The notes under the pieces: model-generated
The model's input: the letters and a program-made list of their open reading frames with translations, nothing else
What the model was told of the DNA's origin: nothing
The model's database searches: none
DNA from: Nocardioides sp.
GTDB taxonomy: Bacteria; Actinomycetota; Actinomycetes; Propionibacteriales; Nocardioidaceae
Reading direction: 5' to 3'
Length of the DNA stretch: 64,000 bases
Assembly (NCBI RefSeq): GCF_030150155.1
Contig: NZ_JASLGR010000016.1
Coordinates: 124,001 to 188,000 of the forward strand
In this document: positions 33,093-40,990 of the stretch, piece by piece
How positions within the stretch are numbered: position 1 is the stretch's first letter
How the letters are laid out: each line of letters opens with the position of its first letter
Program-made: the position numbers and the translations under genes

Positions 33093-34577
33093 ATGCGTGA
33101 GGCTGAGTTCACCGTCGATGTCGTCGTGGTCGGAGCCGGTGCTGCCGGCCTGGCCTGTGCCCTCCAGGCCGCCCGCGGTGGCGCCCGGGTGCTGGTGGTG
33201 GAGAAGGACCGTCGCCTCGGCGGCACCCTGCACCTGTCCGGCGGGCACCTGGCCGCTGCCGGCCCGCGCCGCCAGCGGGCCGCCGGGATCGAGGACTCCG
33301 TCGAGGCGCACCGCGCTGACATCGACCGGATCAGCCACGGCACCGCCCGGACCGACCTGCGCGACCTGGTCACCGCCCATGCCGCCGAGACGATCGACTG
33401 GCTCGACGAGCGTGGCTTCGCGTTCGCTCCCGAGACGCCGCGGATCGTCTACGGGCACGAGCCGTACGGGACCGCCCGGACGTACTACGGCGTGGACGAG
33501 GGGATGTCGATCCTGAGCGTGCTGGAGGCCGAGGTGGCCGCGTGCCAGGCCGAGGGTGACCTGGAGATCTGGCTGGACTCGCCGGTGACCGAGCTGATCG
33601 AGCTGATCGAGGGGGAGCCGGGTGCGGATGCGGGCGCCGGTGCGGGCGTTGGGGTGTCCGGGGTGCGGGTGCTCCGCTCGGGCCGGGAGGTCGCCGTCAG
33701 CGCCGGGTCCGTGGTGATCGCCACCGGCGGCTATGCCGGGGATGCGGAGCTGTTCGAGGAGCTGGAGGGCGCTCCGCTGGTCTCTGCCGGAGCCCGTACG
33801 TCGACCGGCGACGGCCTCCACCTCGGGCTGTCGGTCGGTGCGCGACTCCAGGGCGCCGGCACCTACCTGCCCACCTTCGGCGGCCTGCCCGACCCGACCA
33901 GCCCGGGCCGGGCGAACTGGAACGACCGGCAACGCCTCACCGCCGAGCGGCCCCCGGCCGAGATCTACGTCGATGCCGCCGGGCAGCGCTGGGTCGCCGA
34001 GGACGAGGAGTCGATCGACGAGAAGGAGCGGGCCCTGATCGGGGTGTCCGCCCAGACCTTCTGGACGATCTTCGACGATGCCGCCCTGGAGTTGGCCTCG
34101 GGCGGCACCCGCCAGATCGTGGTGGGGGCCGAGCCCGACGACGTACGGCGGATGTGCAACACCCGTCCGGGGGTGCATGCGGCTGACTCCCTGGAGGAGC
34201 TGGCGTCGGCCGCCGGGATCGACGTGGCGGGTCTCGCCGCGACGGTCGAGCGCTACAACGGGTACGTCGACGCCGGCGCGGACCCGGAGTTCGGGCGCAC
34301 CCACCTGCCGTCGCGGATCGAGCACGGACCGTTCTACGCGATCCGCAACCACGCGATCACGCTGGTGACCTTCCAGGGGCTCGACATCGACGCCGGCTGC
34401 GCTGTCGTTGCCGAATCGGGGGAGACGATCCCCGGCCTCTTCGCCGTCGGCGAGGTGATCGGCGCCGGGGCGACCTGCGGCAACAGCTTCTGCTCCGGGA
34501 TGATGCTCACCCCGGCCCTCACCCTGGGACGCCTCCTCGGCACCCACCTAGCCGAATTCCGGGTTCACCACCGCTGA
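33093..34577 (+). CDS. FAD-dependent oxidoreductase (fumarate reductase/KstD-like flavoprotein)
   Basis: This 494-residue protein has a dinucleotide motif VDVVVVGAGAAGLACALQAARGG with VVEKDRRLGGT, and a C-terminal GLFAVGEVIGAGATCGNSFCSGMMLTPALTLGRLLG, the FAD_binding_2 family pattern of fumarate reductases and 3-ketosteroid dehydrogenases. It would reduce or oxidise a C-C double bond. It is probably leaderless. The last residues (AEFRVHHR) are encoded by the first unit of repeat array B. A TAG one frame over lies exactly where other genes of this set end, suggesting that the end of this gene has shifted frame. Confidence 0.88.
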   Translation: MREAEFTVDVVVVGAGAAGLACALQAARGGARVLVVEKDRRLGGTLHLSGGHLAAAGPRRQRAAGIEDSVEAHRADIDRISHGTARTDLRDLVTAHAAETIDWLDERGFAFAPETPRIVYGHEPYGTARTYYGVDEGMSILSVLEAEVAACQAEGDLEIWLDSPVTELIELIEGEPGADAGAGAGVGVSGVRVLRSGREVAVSAGSVVIATGGYAGDAELFEELEGAPLVSAGARTSTGDGLHLGLSVGARLQGAGTYLPTFGGLPDPTSPGRANWNDRQRLTAERPPAEIYVDAAGQRWVAEDEESIDEKERALIGVSAQTFWTIFDDAALELASGGTRQIVVGAEPDDVRRMCNTRPGVHAADSLEELASAAGIDVAGLAATVERYNGYVDAGADPEFGRTHLPSRIEHGPFYAIRNHAITLVTFQGLDIDAGCAVVAESGETIPGLFAVGEVIGAGATCGNSFCSGMMLTPALTLGRLLGTHLAEFRVHHR

Positions 34578-34681
34578 GATCCAGGTTCGCCACGCGCGAG
34601 TTCCGGGTTCGCCACGCGCGAGTTCCGGGTTCGCCACGCGCGAGTTCCGGGTTCGCCACGGCCGAGTTCCGGGTTCGCCAC
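34551..34681. repeat. 22-bp tandem repeat array B, six units
   Basis: Six tandem units with core CCGGGTTCGCCAC (CCGGGTTCACCAC in the first, CAGGTTCGCCAC in the second) run downstream from the end of the FAD oxidoreductase. The first unit is translated in frame and supplies part of the C terminus. Its second unit contains the TGA stop. Confidence 0.9.
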
Positions 34682-34746
34682 ACCGCCGGCCGCCGTGCCC
34701 CGATAACGAGTGGAGCACGGTGCCCGCGACTCCCTAGGGTGGATCG

Positions 34747-35637
34747 GTGCAACGCCCCTGGCTGCCGCTGGCAGCGGTCCTCACCACGCTCGTCTTCTGG
34801 GCCTCGGCCTTCGTCGCGATCCGCCACCTCGCCGACGACTTCCACCCCGGCGCCCTGGCTCTGGGCCGGATGCTCGTCGGCTCGCTCTGCCTCGGCGCCC
34901 TCGTGCTGGTCTCTCGTGCCCGCGGCCGTGCCCGACTGGTCGCACCCGCCCCCGGCCAGTGGCTGCGCATCGTCGTGATCGGCCTGCTCTGGTACGCCGT
35001 CTACATGGTCGCTCTGAACACCGGCGAGCGGCATATCGATGCCGGTACGGCGGCCCTGGTGCTGCAGCTCTCTCCGGTCGTGATCGCGGTGCTGGCCGCG
35101 ATCTTCCTCGGCGAACGGTTCACCCGCTGGGTCGGCCTCGGACTCGTGCTGGCGTTCGCGGGCGTCGTCGTGATCGCGTTCTCCTCCGGTGGCGGGGGAG
35201 AGGGCTCGGTGGTCGGGGTCGCGTTGTGTCTGATCTCGGTGGCGGCGTACTCGATCTCGTTGGTCGTGCAGAAGCCGCTGGCCGGTCGGATCCCCGCGAT
35301 CCAGCTGACCTGGCTAGCGTGCTCGATCGGTGCGGTCGCGACCCTGCCGTGGGTCGGCCAGCTGGTCACGGACCTGCGCGCGGCGCCGACGTCGTCGATC
35401 CTGTGGCTGGTCTTCCTCGGCGTGTTCCCGACGGCGGTCGCGTTCACCACCTACGGCTACGCCCTCGGCCACCTCTCAGCCTCACAGCTGGGTATCTCGA
35501 CCTACCTGGTGCCGGTCATCTCGATCGCCCTGGCCGCGGTGTTCCTGGGCGAGACGCCGGCACTGCTGGCGTACGTCGGTGGGGTGATCGCCCTGGTCGG
35601 CGTCGGTGTCGCGCGGCACCGTCCGGCACCTCGCTGA
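34747..35637 (+). CDS. EamA/DMT-family transporter
   Basis: This 296-residue protein has about ten membrane segments in two EamA halves (first LPLAAVLTTLVFWASAFVAIRHL with ALNTGERHIDAGTAALVLQLSPVVIAVLAAIFLGER; second VALCLISVAAYSISLVVQKPL with AVAFTTYGYALGHLSASQLG). Such carriers export amino acids, nucleosides or drugs. The GTG start has TAGGGT at 34735-34740, exactly 12 bases upstream, so it is probably leaderless. It carries no island operator and is probably unrelated to the catabolic genes. Confidence 0.92.
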   Translation: MQRPWLPLAAVLTTLVFWASAFVAIRHLADDFHPGALALGRMLVGSLCLGALVLVSRARGRARLVAPAPGQWLRIVVIGLLWYAVYMVALNTGERHIDAGTAALVLQLSPVVIAVLAAIFLGERFTRWVGLGLVLAFAGVVVIAFSSGGGGEGSVVGVALCLISVAAYSISLVVQKPLAGRIPAIQLTWLACSIGAVATLPWVGQLVTDLRAAPTSSILWLVFLGVFPTAVAFTTYGYALGHLSASQLGISTYLVPVISIALAAVFLGETPALLAYVGGVIALVGVGVARHRPAPR

Positions 35638-35652
35638 CACGTTCGGAGAACG

Positions 35653-35686
35653 ACGAAGCCCCGAGCCAGGCGGCTCGGGGCTTCGT
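35653..35686. terminator. Strong hairpin terminator after the EamA gene
   Basis: A perfect 15-bp stem (ACGAAGCCCCGAGCC pairing with 35672-35686) encloses a four-base AGGC loop, 15 bases after the EamA stop and before repeat array C. Confidence 0.85.
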
Positions 35687-35689
35687 GAC

Positions 35690-35777
35690 GTGGTGAACCC
35701 GGATCTCGACGGTGGTGAACCCGGATCTCGACGGTGGTGAACCCGGAAGTCGGCCGTGGTGAACCCGGAAGTCGGCT
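35690..35777. repeat. 22-bp tandem repeat array C, four units
   Basis: Four units in reverse orientation read away from the TAG stop of the phosphoglycerate mutase gene (35776-35778). Two carry the AAGTCGGC variant and two the ATCTCGAC variant of the variable part. Confidence 0.9.
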
Positions 35778-36516
35778 ACTGCTTGCCCTGGTTCGCGACC
35801 GCGGCGGCAGCAGCGGCAGCGGCCTCCGGGTCGAGGTACTCGCCACCGGCGACGAGCGGCGTGAAGCTCTCGTCGAGGCGGTAGACCAGGGGCTGAGCGG
35901 TCGGGATGTTGAGCGCCGCGATGTCGGCGTCGGAGATCCCGTCGAGGTGCTTGACCAGGGCGCGCAGGCTGTTGCCGTGAGCGGTGACCAGGACGGTCTT
36001 GCCGGCCTGCAGGTCGGGCGCGATCTGCTCGTCGAAGTACGGCACGATCCGGGCGACGACGTCCTTGAGGCACTCGGTGGCGGGCACGTCGATGTCGGCG
36101 TAGCGCACGTCGTGGGCCTGGGAGAACTCCGAGTCGGCGTCCAGCGGCGGCGGCGGGACGTCGTAGGAGCGGCGCCAGAGGTTGAACTGCTCCTCGCCGA
36201 ACTTCTGCAGCGTCTCGGACTTGTTCTTGCCCTGGAGTGCACCGTAGTGGCGCTCGTTGAGCCGCCAGTCGCGCTTGACCGGGATCCAGTGACGGTCGGC
36301 GGTGTCGAGGGCGATCGCGGCGGTGTTGATCGCCCGACGCAGCAGCGACGTGTGCACGATGTCGGGCAGGATGCCGCGGTCGGCGAGCAGCTGCCCACCG
36401 TTGGTGGCCTCGGCGCGGCCCTTGTCGGTCAGGTTGACGTCGACCCAGCCGGTGGAGAGGTTGAGCGCGTTCCACTCGCTCTCGCCGTGGCGGAGCAGGA
36501 TCAGGGTGTACGTCAT
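35776..36516 (-). CDS. gpmA: 2,3-bisphosphoglycerate-dependent phosphoglycerate mutase
   Basis: This 246-residue protein has LILLRHGESEWNALN (phosphohistidine RHGE), the LNERHYGALQGKNKSET segment and VTAHGNSLRALVKHL. It interconverts 3- and 2-phosphoglycerate in glycolysis. The ATG at 36514-36516 gives the family's normal length. A Glu/Ala-rich tail at the C terminus is typical of actinobacterial forms. Array C begins at its stop. Confidence 0.96.
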   Translation of the reverse strand: MTYTLILLRHGESEWNALNLSTGWVDVNLTDKGRAEATNGGQLLADRGILPDIVHTSLLRRAINTAAIALDTADRHWIPVKRDWRLNERHYGALQGKNKSETLQKFGEEQFNLWRRSYDVPPPPLDADSEFSQAHDVRYADIDVPATECLKDVVARIVPYFDEQIAPDLQAGKTVLVTAHGNSLRALVKHLDGISDADIAALNIPTAQPLVYRLDESFTPLVAGGEYLDPEAAAAAAAAVANQGKQ

Positions 36517-36521
36517 GGAGC

Positions 36522-37193
36522 TCAGTGGTCGCTCTCGGACAGCGCCGGGATCGACGGGTAGGTGCACGCGTACGCACCGGCGTCGGCCTCGGAGCTGAGC
36601 GCGGCGCTGGTGGACTCCGAGGCGCTCGCGGAGGCGTCGGCCGACGCGGTGGCGTCAGCGGAGGCAGTGGCGTCGGCGGAGGCAGTGGCGTCGGCGGAGG
36701 CCGAGGCCTTGCCCTTGGTGACCGACGGGGCGACCGACGGGTCGGCGTACTCGTGGCACTGGGTGACGACGACGGCGCCGACCTTGATCCGGGTGCCGTC
36801 GTTGAAGGAGACCGTCACGGGAACGATCTGGCCGGCCTTGAAGTCGCCGGTCACGGCGACGCCGCCCTCGGTGTAGAGGTTGGCGATGCCGTTGGGCTTG
36901 AGCTCGACCGGAGCGAACTTCTCCGCCGTGACGCCCTCGAGGCCGTCGAACTCGACGGTCTTCGAGGTCGGGTCGGTGGTGATCGTGGCGACGAAGGTGC
37001 CGGTGCCGTCGCTCGGCGCGATGATCCGCGCGGCGAGGACGTGGATCGGGCCCTCGATGTAGTAACCGCCGTTGGCAATCACGTTGGGGCGGTCCGTCGC
37101 GTAGTCGAAACCACTGAGGCTGCACGCGCTGAGAGCCGGAACGGCAACAGCGGCAGCGGCGACGGCGAGAGCGAGCTTGCGGCGAACGTTCAT
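36522..37193 (-). CDS. Putative lipoprotein with SADATA repeat tail
   Basis: From ATG 37191-37193 the protein starts MNVRRKLALAVAAAAVAVPALSACS, a signal peptide with a lipobox (LSAC). In-frame starts at 37205 and 37220 are also possible. A beta-rich domain of about 130 residues follows, with one Cys (VVTQCHEY). Then comes a low-complexity SADATA repeat encoded by 18-bp tandem units around 36645-36700, and a second Cys in YACTYPSIP near the end. No function is recognised. It is probably anchored outside the membrane, and the repeat may act as a flexible spacer. Confidence 0.75.
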   Translation of the reverse strand: MNVRRKLALAVAAAAVAVPALSACSLSGFDYATDRPNVIANGGYYIEGPIHVLAARIIAPSDGTGTFVATITTDPTSKTVEFDGLEGVTAEKFAPVELKPNGIANLYTEGGVAVTGDFKAGQIVPVTVSFNDGTRIKVGAVVVTQCHEYADPSVAPSVTKGKASASADATASADATASADATASADASASASESTSAALSSEADAGAYACTYPSIPALSESDH

Positions 37194-37226
37194 CACGGCC
37201 GACATGCTAGCGGTGTCCATAGGAAT

Positions 37227-37973
37227 CTACGCACCCAGTCCACTCTGTTGGGCCACAACGGCGATCGCGGTGCCGATGATTCCGAGGTACACGATGCTCC
37301 CCAGGAGCACCGTCGTGGCGCCTGTACGACGTGCCAGCCACAGTGGCAGGTAGCGCCAATGATCAGCGTCGTCGGCGACCAGGCCCCACAGTGCGGTGAA
37401 GACGTGGACGCCGATCCCGAGCAGCGCCGAGAGCGCCGTCAGGGTGAGGGAGGGGGCCTCGCCGGTGGCTTGGCCGCCCCAGCCGCCGTACGACAGGAAG
37501 GCCGGATAGAGGCCGAACGAGATCGCCCACGGGACCCAGCTGAGCGGACCCATCCGGACCAGGCCGTTGCGCAGGTTGCCGAGCACCCCGACCAGGATCG
37601 AGACGCCGAAGCAGGCTCCGGCCATCAGGCCGTTGCTGACGGCCAGCGGGATCAGCAGCAGCACCGCGCAGCTGATCGCGAAGGAGAGCGTCGAGCGGTC
37701 CAGGCCGTCGACGATCGGCTTGATCCGCTGGTGGCGCTGGTCGGCGGCCGCGTCGACCAGGTCGTTCTGCCAGCCCAGGATGAGCTGCCCGACCAGGACC
37801 GTCGCGGCGACGAGCGCCACCTCGCGCCCGGGCCTGCCCGAGAGGGCCGCAGCCAGAGTCAGCGCCAGGGTGATGAAGAAGGCCTGGCGCGGATGAGCAG
37901 CGCGGATCAGGAGCGCGGCGGTGGTCGCGTTGATCCGCCTCAGGGCGGTCTGGGGAAAGGTCGCGGAGGCCAT
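37227..37973 (-). CDS. UbiA-family prenyltransferase
   Basis: From ATG 37971-37973 (GAAAGG upstream) the protein has 248 residues; an in-frame ATG at 38006 is the alternative. It has several membrane helices and GWQNDLVDAAADQRHQRIKP, the Asp-rich NDxxD motif that binds prenyl diphosphate. A second Asp-rich region (LVADDADHWRYLPLWLARR) also fits. UbiA enzymes attach isoprenoid chains to aromatic or other acceptors. No partner genes identify the acceptor. Confidence 0.88.
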   Translation of the reverse strand: MASATFPQTALRRINATTAALLIRAAHPRQAFFITLALTLAAALSGRPGREVALVAATVLVGQLILGWQNDLVDAAADQRHQRIKPIVDGLDRSTLSFAISCAVLLLIPLAVSNGLMAGACFGVSILVGVLGNLRNGLVRMGPLSWVPWAISFGLYPAFLSYGGWGGQATGEAPSLTLTALSALLGIGVHVFTALWGLVADDADHWRYLPLWLARRTGATTVLLGSIVYLGIIGTAIAVVAQQSGLGA

Positions 37974-38116
37974 GATGAAGGCCTTTCCACCACAGGTCGC
38001 CCTCATCTGTCAACCCCTGGGTTGAGGGGCATATGGCCTCTGACCTGCAAAAACGCCGGAATCGACCCTGAGAATTCGTGGTAGACTGGCGGCCTTAGGA
38101 AGGGGTTCTACGACTT

Positions 38117-38602
38117 ATGACTTTCACTGTCGGCGAGACCGTTGTCTATCCAAATCATGGTGCCGCGATCATCGAGGACATCGAGATGCGCACCATCAAG
38201 GGAGAGGAGCGGCAGTACCTCGTCCTGAGGATTATCGCTCAGCAGGACCTGGTCGTGAGGGTGCCGGCCGGCAACCTCGACCTGGTCGGCGTCCGGGATG
38301 TTGTTGACCGTGACGGCTTGGACCGTGTGTTCGAGATCCTGCGTGCCGCGCACGTCGAGGAGCCGACCAACTGGTCGCGCCGTTACAAGGCCAACCTGGA
38401 GAAGCTGCACTCCGGTGATGTGAACAAGGTGGCCGAGGTCGTCCGTGACCTCTGGCGCCGCGAGCGTGACCGCGGGCTCTCCGCGGGTGAGAAGCGGATG
38501 CTGGCCAAGGCGCGCCAGATCCTCGTGTCGGAGCTCGCCCTGTGCGAGAAGACCAACGAGGACAAGGCCGAGGCCATGCTCGATGAGGTTCTCGCGTCCT
38601 GA
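38117..38602 (+). CDS. carD: CarD-type RNA polymerase-binding regulator
   Basis: This 161-residue protein begins MTFTVGETVVYPNHGAAIIEDIEMRTIKGEERQYLVL, the CarD RNA-polymerase interaction domain, followed by a helical DNA-interacting domain (NWSRRYKANLEKLHSGDVNKVAEVVRDLWRRERDRGLSAGEKRML). CarD stabilises open promoter complexes and is essential in mycobacteria. TAGACT at 38082-38087 is a likely -10 box. The gene order carD, ispD, ispF, cysS is conserved in actinobacteria. Confidence 0.97.
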   Translation: MTFTVGETVVYPNHGAAIIEDIEMRTIKGEERQYLVLRIIAQQDLVVRVPAGNLDLVGVRDVVDRDGLDRVFEILRAAHVEEPTNWSRRYKANLEKLHSGDVNKVAEVVRDLWRRERDRGLSAGEKRMLAKARQILVSELALCEKTNEDKAEAMLDEVLAS

Positions 38603-38604
38603 AC

Positions 38605-39198
38605 GTGGGCACCATCGACATTCTCAGCATTGAGCCGACCCTCGGTTTCGTCGTCGAGACGGACCGGGGGTCGCTCCCATTTGGCCTCATCCACGGGGAG
38701 TCCCTGGTCGCCTGTGCGGCCTGGGCGCTCGGCGACGCCGGCGTCACCCTGGTCGACTTCGACACCCCGTGGCCGGCGCTGACGGTCTCGGGGGAGCGGG
38801 TCGCGATCCACGACGTGCTCTGCCCGATGACGCCGGCCTCCTTCATCGCCGAGGCGATCGTGCGCTCGGAGGAGACCGACGCGGTCGTCGTGGGTGTGCG
38901 CCCCGTCACCGACACGGTCAAGGAGCTGGCCGCCGGTGCGATCGGAGGGACCGTCGACCGTGACGGTCTCTGGCAGGTGGCCAGTCCGCTGGTGCTGCCC
39001 GCCGAGGCGGTCGCGGCATTGGGCGAGGGCCCCGGCACCACCGACTTCGCTGCCGTGGTGGGGCTCCTGGCCGAGCGTGGCTTCACCATCGAGACCCTGG
39101 AGGCACCGGCCGAGGCACGTCGGGTCGCCACTGCCGACGAGGTCCGCCTGCTGGAGGCCCAGACCGCCCAGGCTGCCCAGGGCCGCTCCGGCCTCTGA
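38605..39198 (+). CDS. IspD-like protein of uncertain function
   Basis: This 197-residue protein starts at a GTG three bases after the carD stop. The GT-A-like pattern (LVDFDTPWPALTVSGE, AEAIVRSEETDAVVVGVRPVTDTVKEL, ASPLVLPAEAVAALGEGPGTTDFAAVVGLLAERG) resembles MEP cytidylyltransferase, but the N-terminal Gly-rich AAGxGxR nucleotide motif is missing, so it is probably not an active cytidylyltransferase. A true ispD lies next door on the other strand. It may be a degenerate paralogue or a regulator. Confidence 0.65.
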   Translation: MGTIDILSIEPTLGFVVETDRGSLPFGLIHGESLVACAAWALGDAGVTLVDFDTPWPALTVSGERVAIHDVLCPMTPASFIAEAIVRSEETDAVVVGVRPVTDTVKELAAGAIGGTVDRDGLWQVASPLVLPAEAVAALGEGPGTTDFAAVVGLLAERGFTIETLEAPAEARRVATADEVRLLEAQTAQAAQGRSGL

Positions 39199-39219
39199 GG
39201 CCGGCGCGGAAGGCAGTGC

Positions 39220-39891
39220 TCAGAGCAGGGCTGCCACGGTCGTCACGTCCTCGGGGAACGTCACCTTGAGGTTCAGCGGCGAGCTCGGCACCGCCGCGAT
39301 CGTGATCTCCCCGGCATGGGCCAGCGTCGCTGCCGTGTCGGTGCCCTCGAACCCCTCCGCAGCCGCCGCCGCGTAGGCCGCCAGCAGCGGCCCGGCACGG
39401 AAGGCCTGCGGCGTCTGTACGCCGACCAGGCCGGTGTGCGGGCGCAGCGTGCCGCGTTCGATCAGCCCGGTCACGGGCACTGCCGGGATCGCGCCGCCGA
39501 CCTCGCCCGCGACGGCGATGGTGAGGTCGAACAGCTCCGGGGAAGCCAGCGGGCGGGCGCCGTCATGGATCGCGACCACGTCGATCTCGCCGGACTCGAT
39601 CTCGGCACGGAGCACCTGCAGGGCCTGCCACTCCGACCCGTGCCGGGTCGCGCCACCGACGACCAGGCGGACCTCGCCGTCCCCGAGCTCGGCGCGGATC
39701 GCCTCGGCCACCGCCTCGGCCTCGCCGTCGCGGTGGACGACCACGATCCGGCGTACGTCACGGGTGCGCATCGCGGCCCGCAGCGACATCCCGAGCACCG
39801 TCGTGTCACCGAGCGGGAGGAGGACCTTGTTGACCGCTGCACCGACCCGGGAGCCCGAGCCGGCGGCGAGGACGACGACCGCGGCAGACAT
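39220..39891 (-). CDS. ispD: 2-C-methyl-D-erythritol 4-phosphate cytidylyltransferase
   Basis: From ATG 39889-39891 the protein has 223 residues. VVVLAAGSGSRVGAAVNKVLLPLGDTTVL is the nucleotide-binding start, and IHDGARPLASPEL, TGLVGVQTPQAF and EGFEGTDTAATLAHAG are family motifs. It makes CDP-methylerythritol in the MEP isoprenoid pathway. An upstream in-frame ATG at 39924 is less likely. It is convergent with the IspD-like gene. Confidence 0.95.
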   Translation of the reverse strand: MSAAVVVLAAGSGSRVGAAVNKVLLPLGDTTVLGMSLRAAMRTRDVRRIVVVHRDGEAEAVAEAIRAELGDGEVRLVVGGATRHGSEWQALQVLRAEIESGEIDVVAIHDGARPLASPELFDLTIAVAGEVGGAIPAVPVTGLIERGTLRPHTGLVGVQTPQAFRAGPLLAAYAAAAAEGFEGTDTAATLAHAGEITIAAVPSSPLNLKVTFPEDVTTVAALL

Positions 39892-39970
39892 GGCCCCGAC
39901 CCTAGAACCTCGGCGGCGTGGCACCCCATCCGGGCCGCGGCAGCGACGTCTCCGGGCAACGTTTTCCTGG

Positions 39971-39989
39971 CTGTAACAAGGCGTTACAG
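39971..39989. promoter_or_regulatory. Inverted repeat upstream of nirD leader, GlnR-like
   Basis: CTGTAAC and GTTACAG form a perfect 7-bp inverted repeat separated by five bases. It lies where a -35 region would be for a TAGGTT -10 box at about 40009-40014. GTAAC/GTTAC half-sites are typical of actinobacterial nitrogen regulator GlnR, which would suit control of a nitrite-reductase-like gene; the assignment is tentative. Confidence 0.5.
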
Positions 39990-40039
39990 GCCCCGAACAC
40001 GCGCTCCCTAGGTTCGTGTCACCTACACAGGAGGCAGCG

Positions 40040-40099
40040 ATGGGGCTACCGCTCGGGAGGACCCTCGGGGCGACGACACGAGGGGGTCAGGTGGCATGA
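40040..40099 (+). CDS. 19-residue leader peptide overlapping nirD start
   Basis: An ATG preceded by a perfect AGGAGG (40029-40034) opens a 19-codon frame (MGLPLGRTLGATTRGGQVA). Its TGA overlaps the nirD ATG as ATGA. The peptide has no recognisable attenuator run of codons. It probably couples translation of the downstream gene to its own, or it is a regulatory upstream frame. Confidence 0.55.
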   Translation: MGLPLGRTLGATTRGGQVA

Positions 40100-40461
40100 G
40101 TCCGCGCGCCCTCACCCGTACCGAGGAATGGCAGCCGGTCTGCAAGGTGGCCGACCTGGAGGTCGAACGCGGCGCGACAGCGCTCGTCCACGGCCAGGCG
40201 ATCGCGCTGTTCCGGCTCTGTCTGGACGGCGAGGACCACGTCTTCGCCCTGGGCAACCACGATCCGTTCGCCAAGGCGTCGGGGATCGCGAAGGGGATCG
40301 TCGGCCTGCGCGGCGAGATCCCGTTCGTCGCCTCACCGGCGCACCGGCACGCCTTCGACCTGCGCACCGGGGTCTGCCTGGAGGACGCGCACTTCTCGGT
40401 GCCGGCCTACGGCGTCAGGCTCGAGGAGGGCACCGTCTTCGTGGGTCCGCGGGTCGCCTGA
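40096..40461 (+). CDS. nirD: Nitrite reductase small subunit-like (NirD) protein
   Basis: This 121-residue protein has the NirD/Rieske-like fold: WQPVCKVADLEVERGATALVHGQAIALFRL, FALGNHDPFAKASGIAKGIVGLRGEIPFVASPAHRHAFDLRTGVCLED. As in NirD, the Rieske Cys/His pair that would bind iron-sulfur is incomplete. It normally serves with the large subunit NirB, which is not in the window, so this copy is an orphan locally. The ATG overlaps a leader peptide stop. Confidence 0.88.
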   Translation: MSPRALTRTEEWQPVCKVADLEVERGATALVHGQAIALFRLCLDGEDHVFALGNHDPFAKASGIAKGIVGLRGEIPFVASPAHRHAFDLRTGVCLEDAHFSVPAYGVRLEEGTVFVGPRVA

Positions 40462-40480
40462 CCTGCCCCGTCCGGGGGGC

Positions 40481-40954
40481 TCAGGCGGGCACGATCAGGG
40501 CCGTCGCCAGCGCGGCGACCCCCTCGCCGCGACCGGTCAGGCCCAGGCCGTCGGTGGTGGTCGCACTCACCGTGACGCTCGCGCCGACGGCGGCCGACAG
40601 CGCTGCCTCGGCCTCGGCCCGGCGCGGGCCGAGCTTCGGGCGGTTGCCGATCACCTGGACCGCGACGTTGCCGATCTCGAACCCGGCGGCCCGCACCCGC
40701 GCGGCGGTCTCGGCGAGCAGGGTGGCACCGGCAGCGCCGGCCCACTGCGGCTCGGCGGTGCCGAAGTTCGACCCCAGATCGCCCAGGCCCGCGGCCGAGA
40801 GCAGGGCGTCGCAGCAGGCGTGCGCGGCGACGTCAGCGTCGGAGTGACCCTCCAGGCCGACCTCGGAGTCGGGCCAGGCCAGCCCGGCCAGGTGGAGCGG
40901 GACCCCGGGGACGAGGCGGTGGACGTCGGTGCCGAGGCCGATACGGGGGATCAC
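40481..40954 (-). CDS. ispF: 2-C-methyl-D-erythritol 2,4-cyclodiphosphate synthase
   Basis: From the GTG at 40952-40954 the protein has 157 residues. GLGTDVHRLVPG (metal-binding Asp and His), GLEGHSDADVAAHACCDALLSAAGLGDLGSNF, and ATTTDGLGLTGRGEG are the IspF signatures. It cyclises CDP-methylerythritol 2-phosphate in the MEP pathway. Separation from ispD by nirD departs from the usual adjacent ispD-ispF layout. Confidence 0.95.
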   Translation of the reverse strand: MIPRIGLGTDVHRLVPGVPLHLAGLAWPDSEVGLEGHSDADVAAHACCDALLSAAGLGDLGSNFGTAEPQWAGAAGATLLAETAARVRAAGFEIGNVAVQVIGNRPKLGPRRAEAEAALSAAVGASVTVSATTTDGLGLTGRGEGVAALATALIVPA

Positions 40955-40990
40955 CTCCCCATCCTCCCATCGGGCGAGCACAATCAAGGG

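Noticed and set aside
1..34577. Island as an insertion-sequence-bounded or integrated mobile element
   Set aside because: I see no transposase, integrase, attachment-site duplication or clear shift in composition at the edges; acquisition by transfer is possible but not shown.
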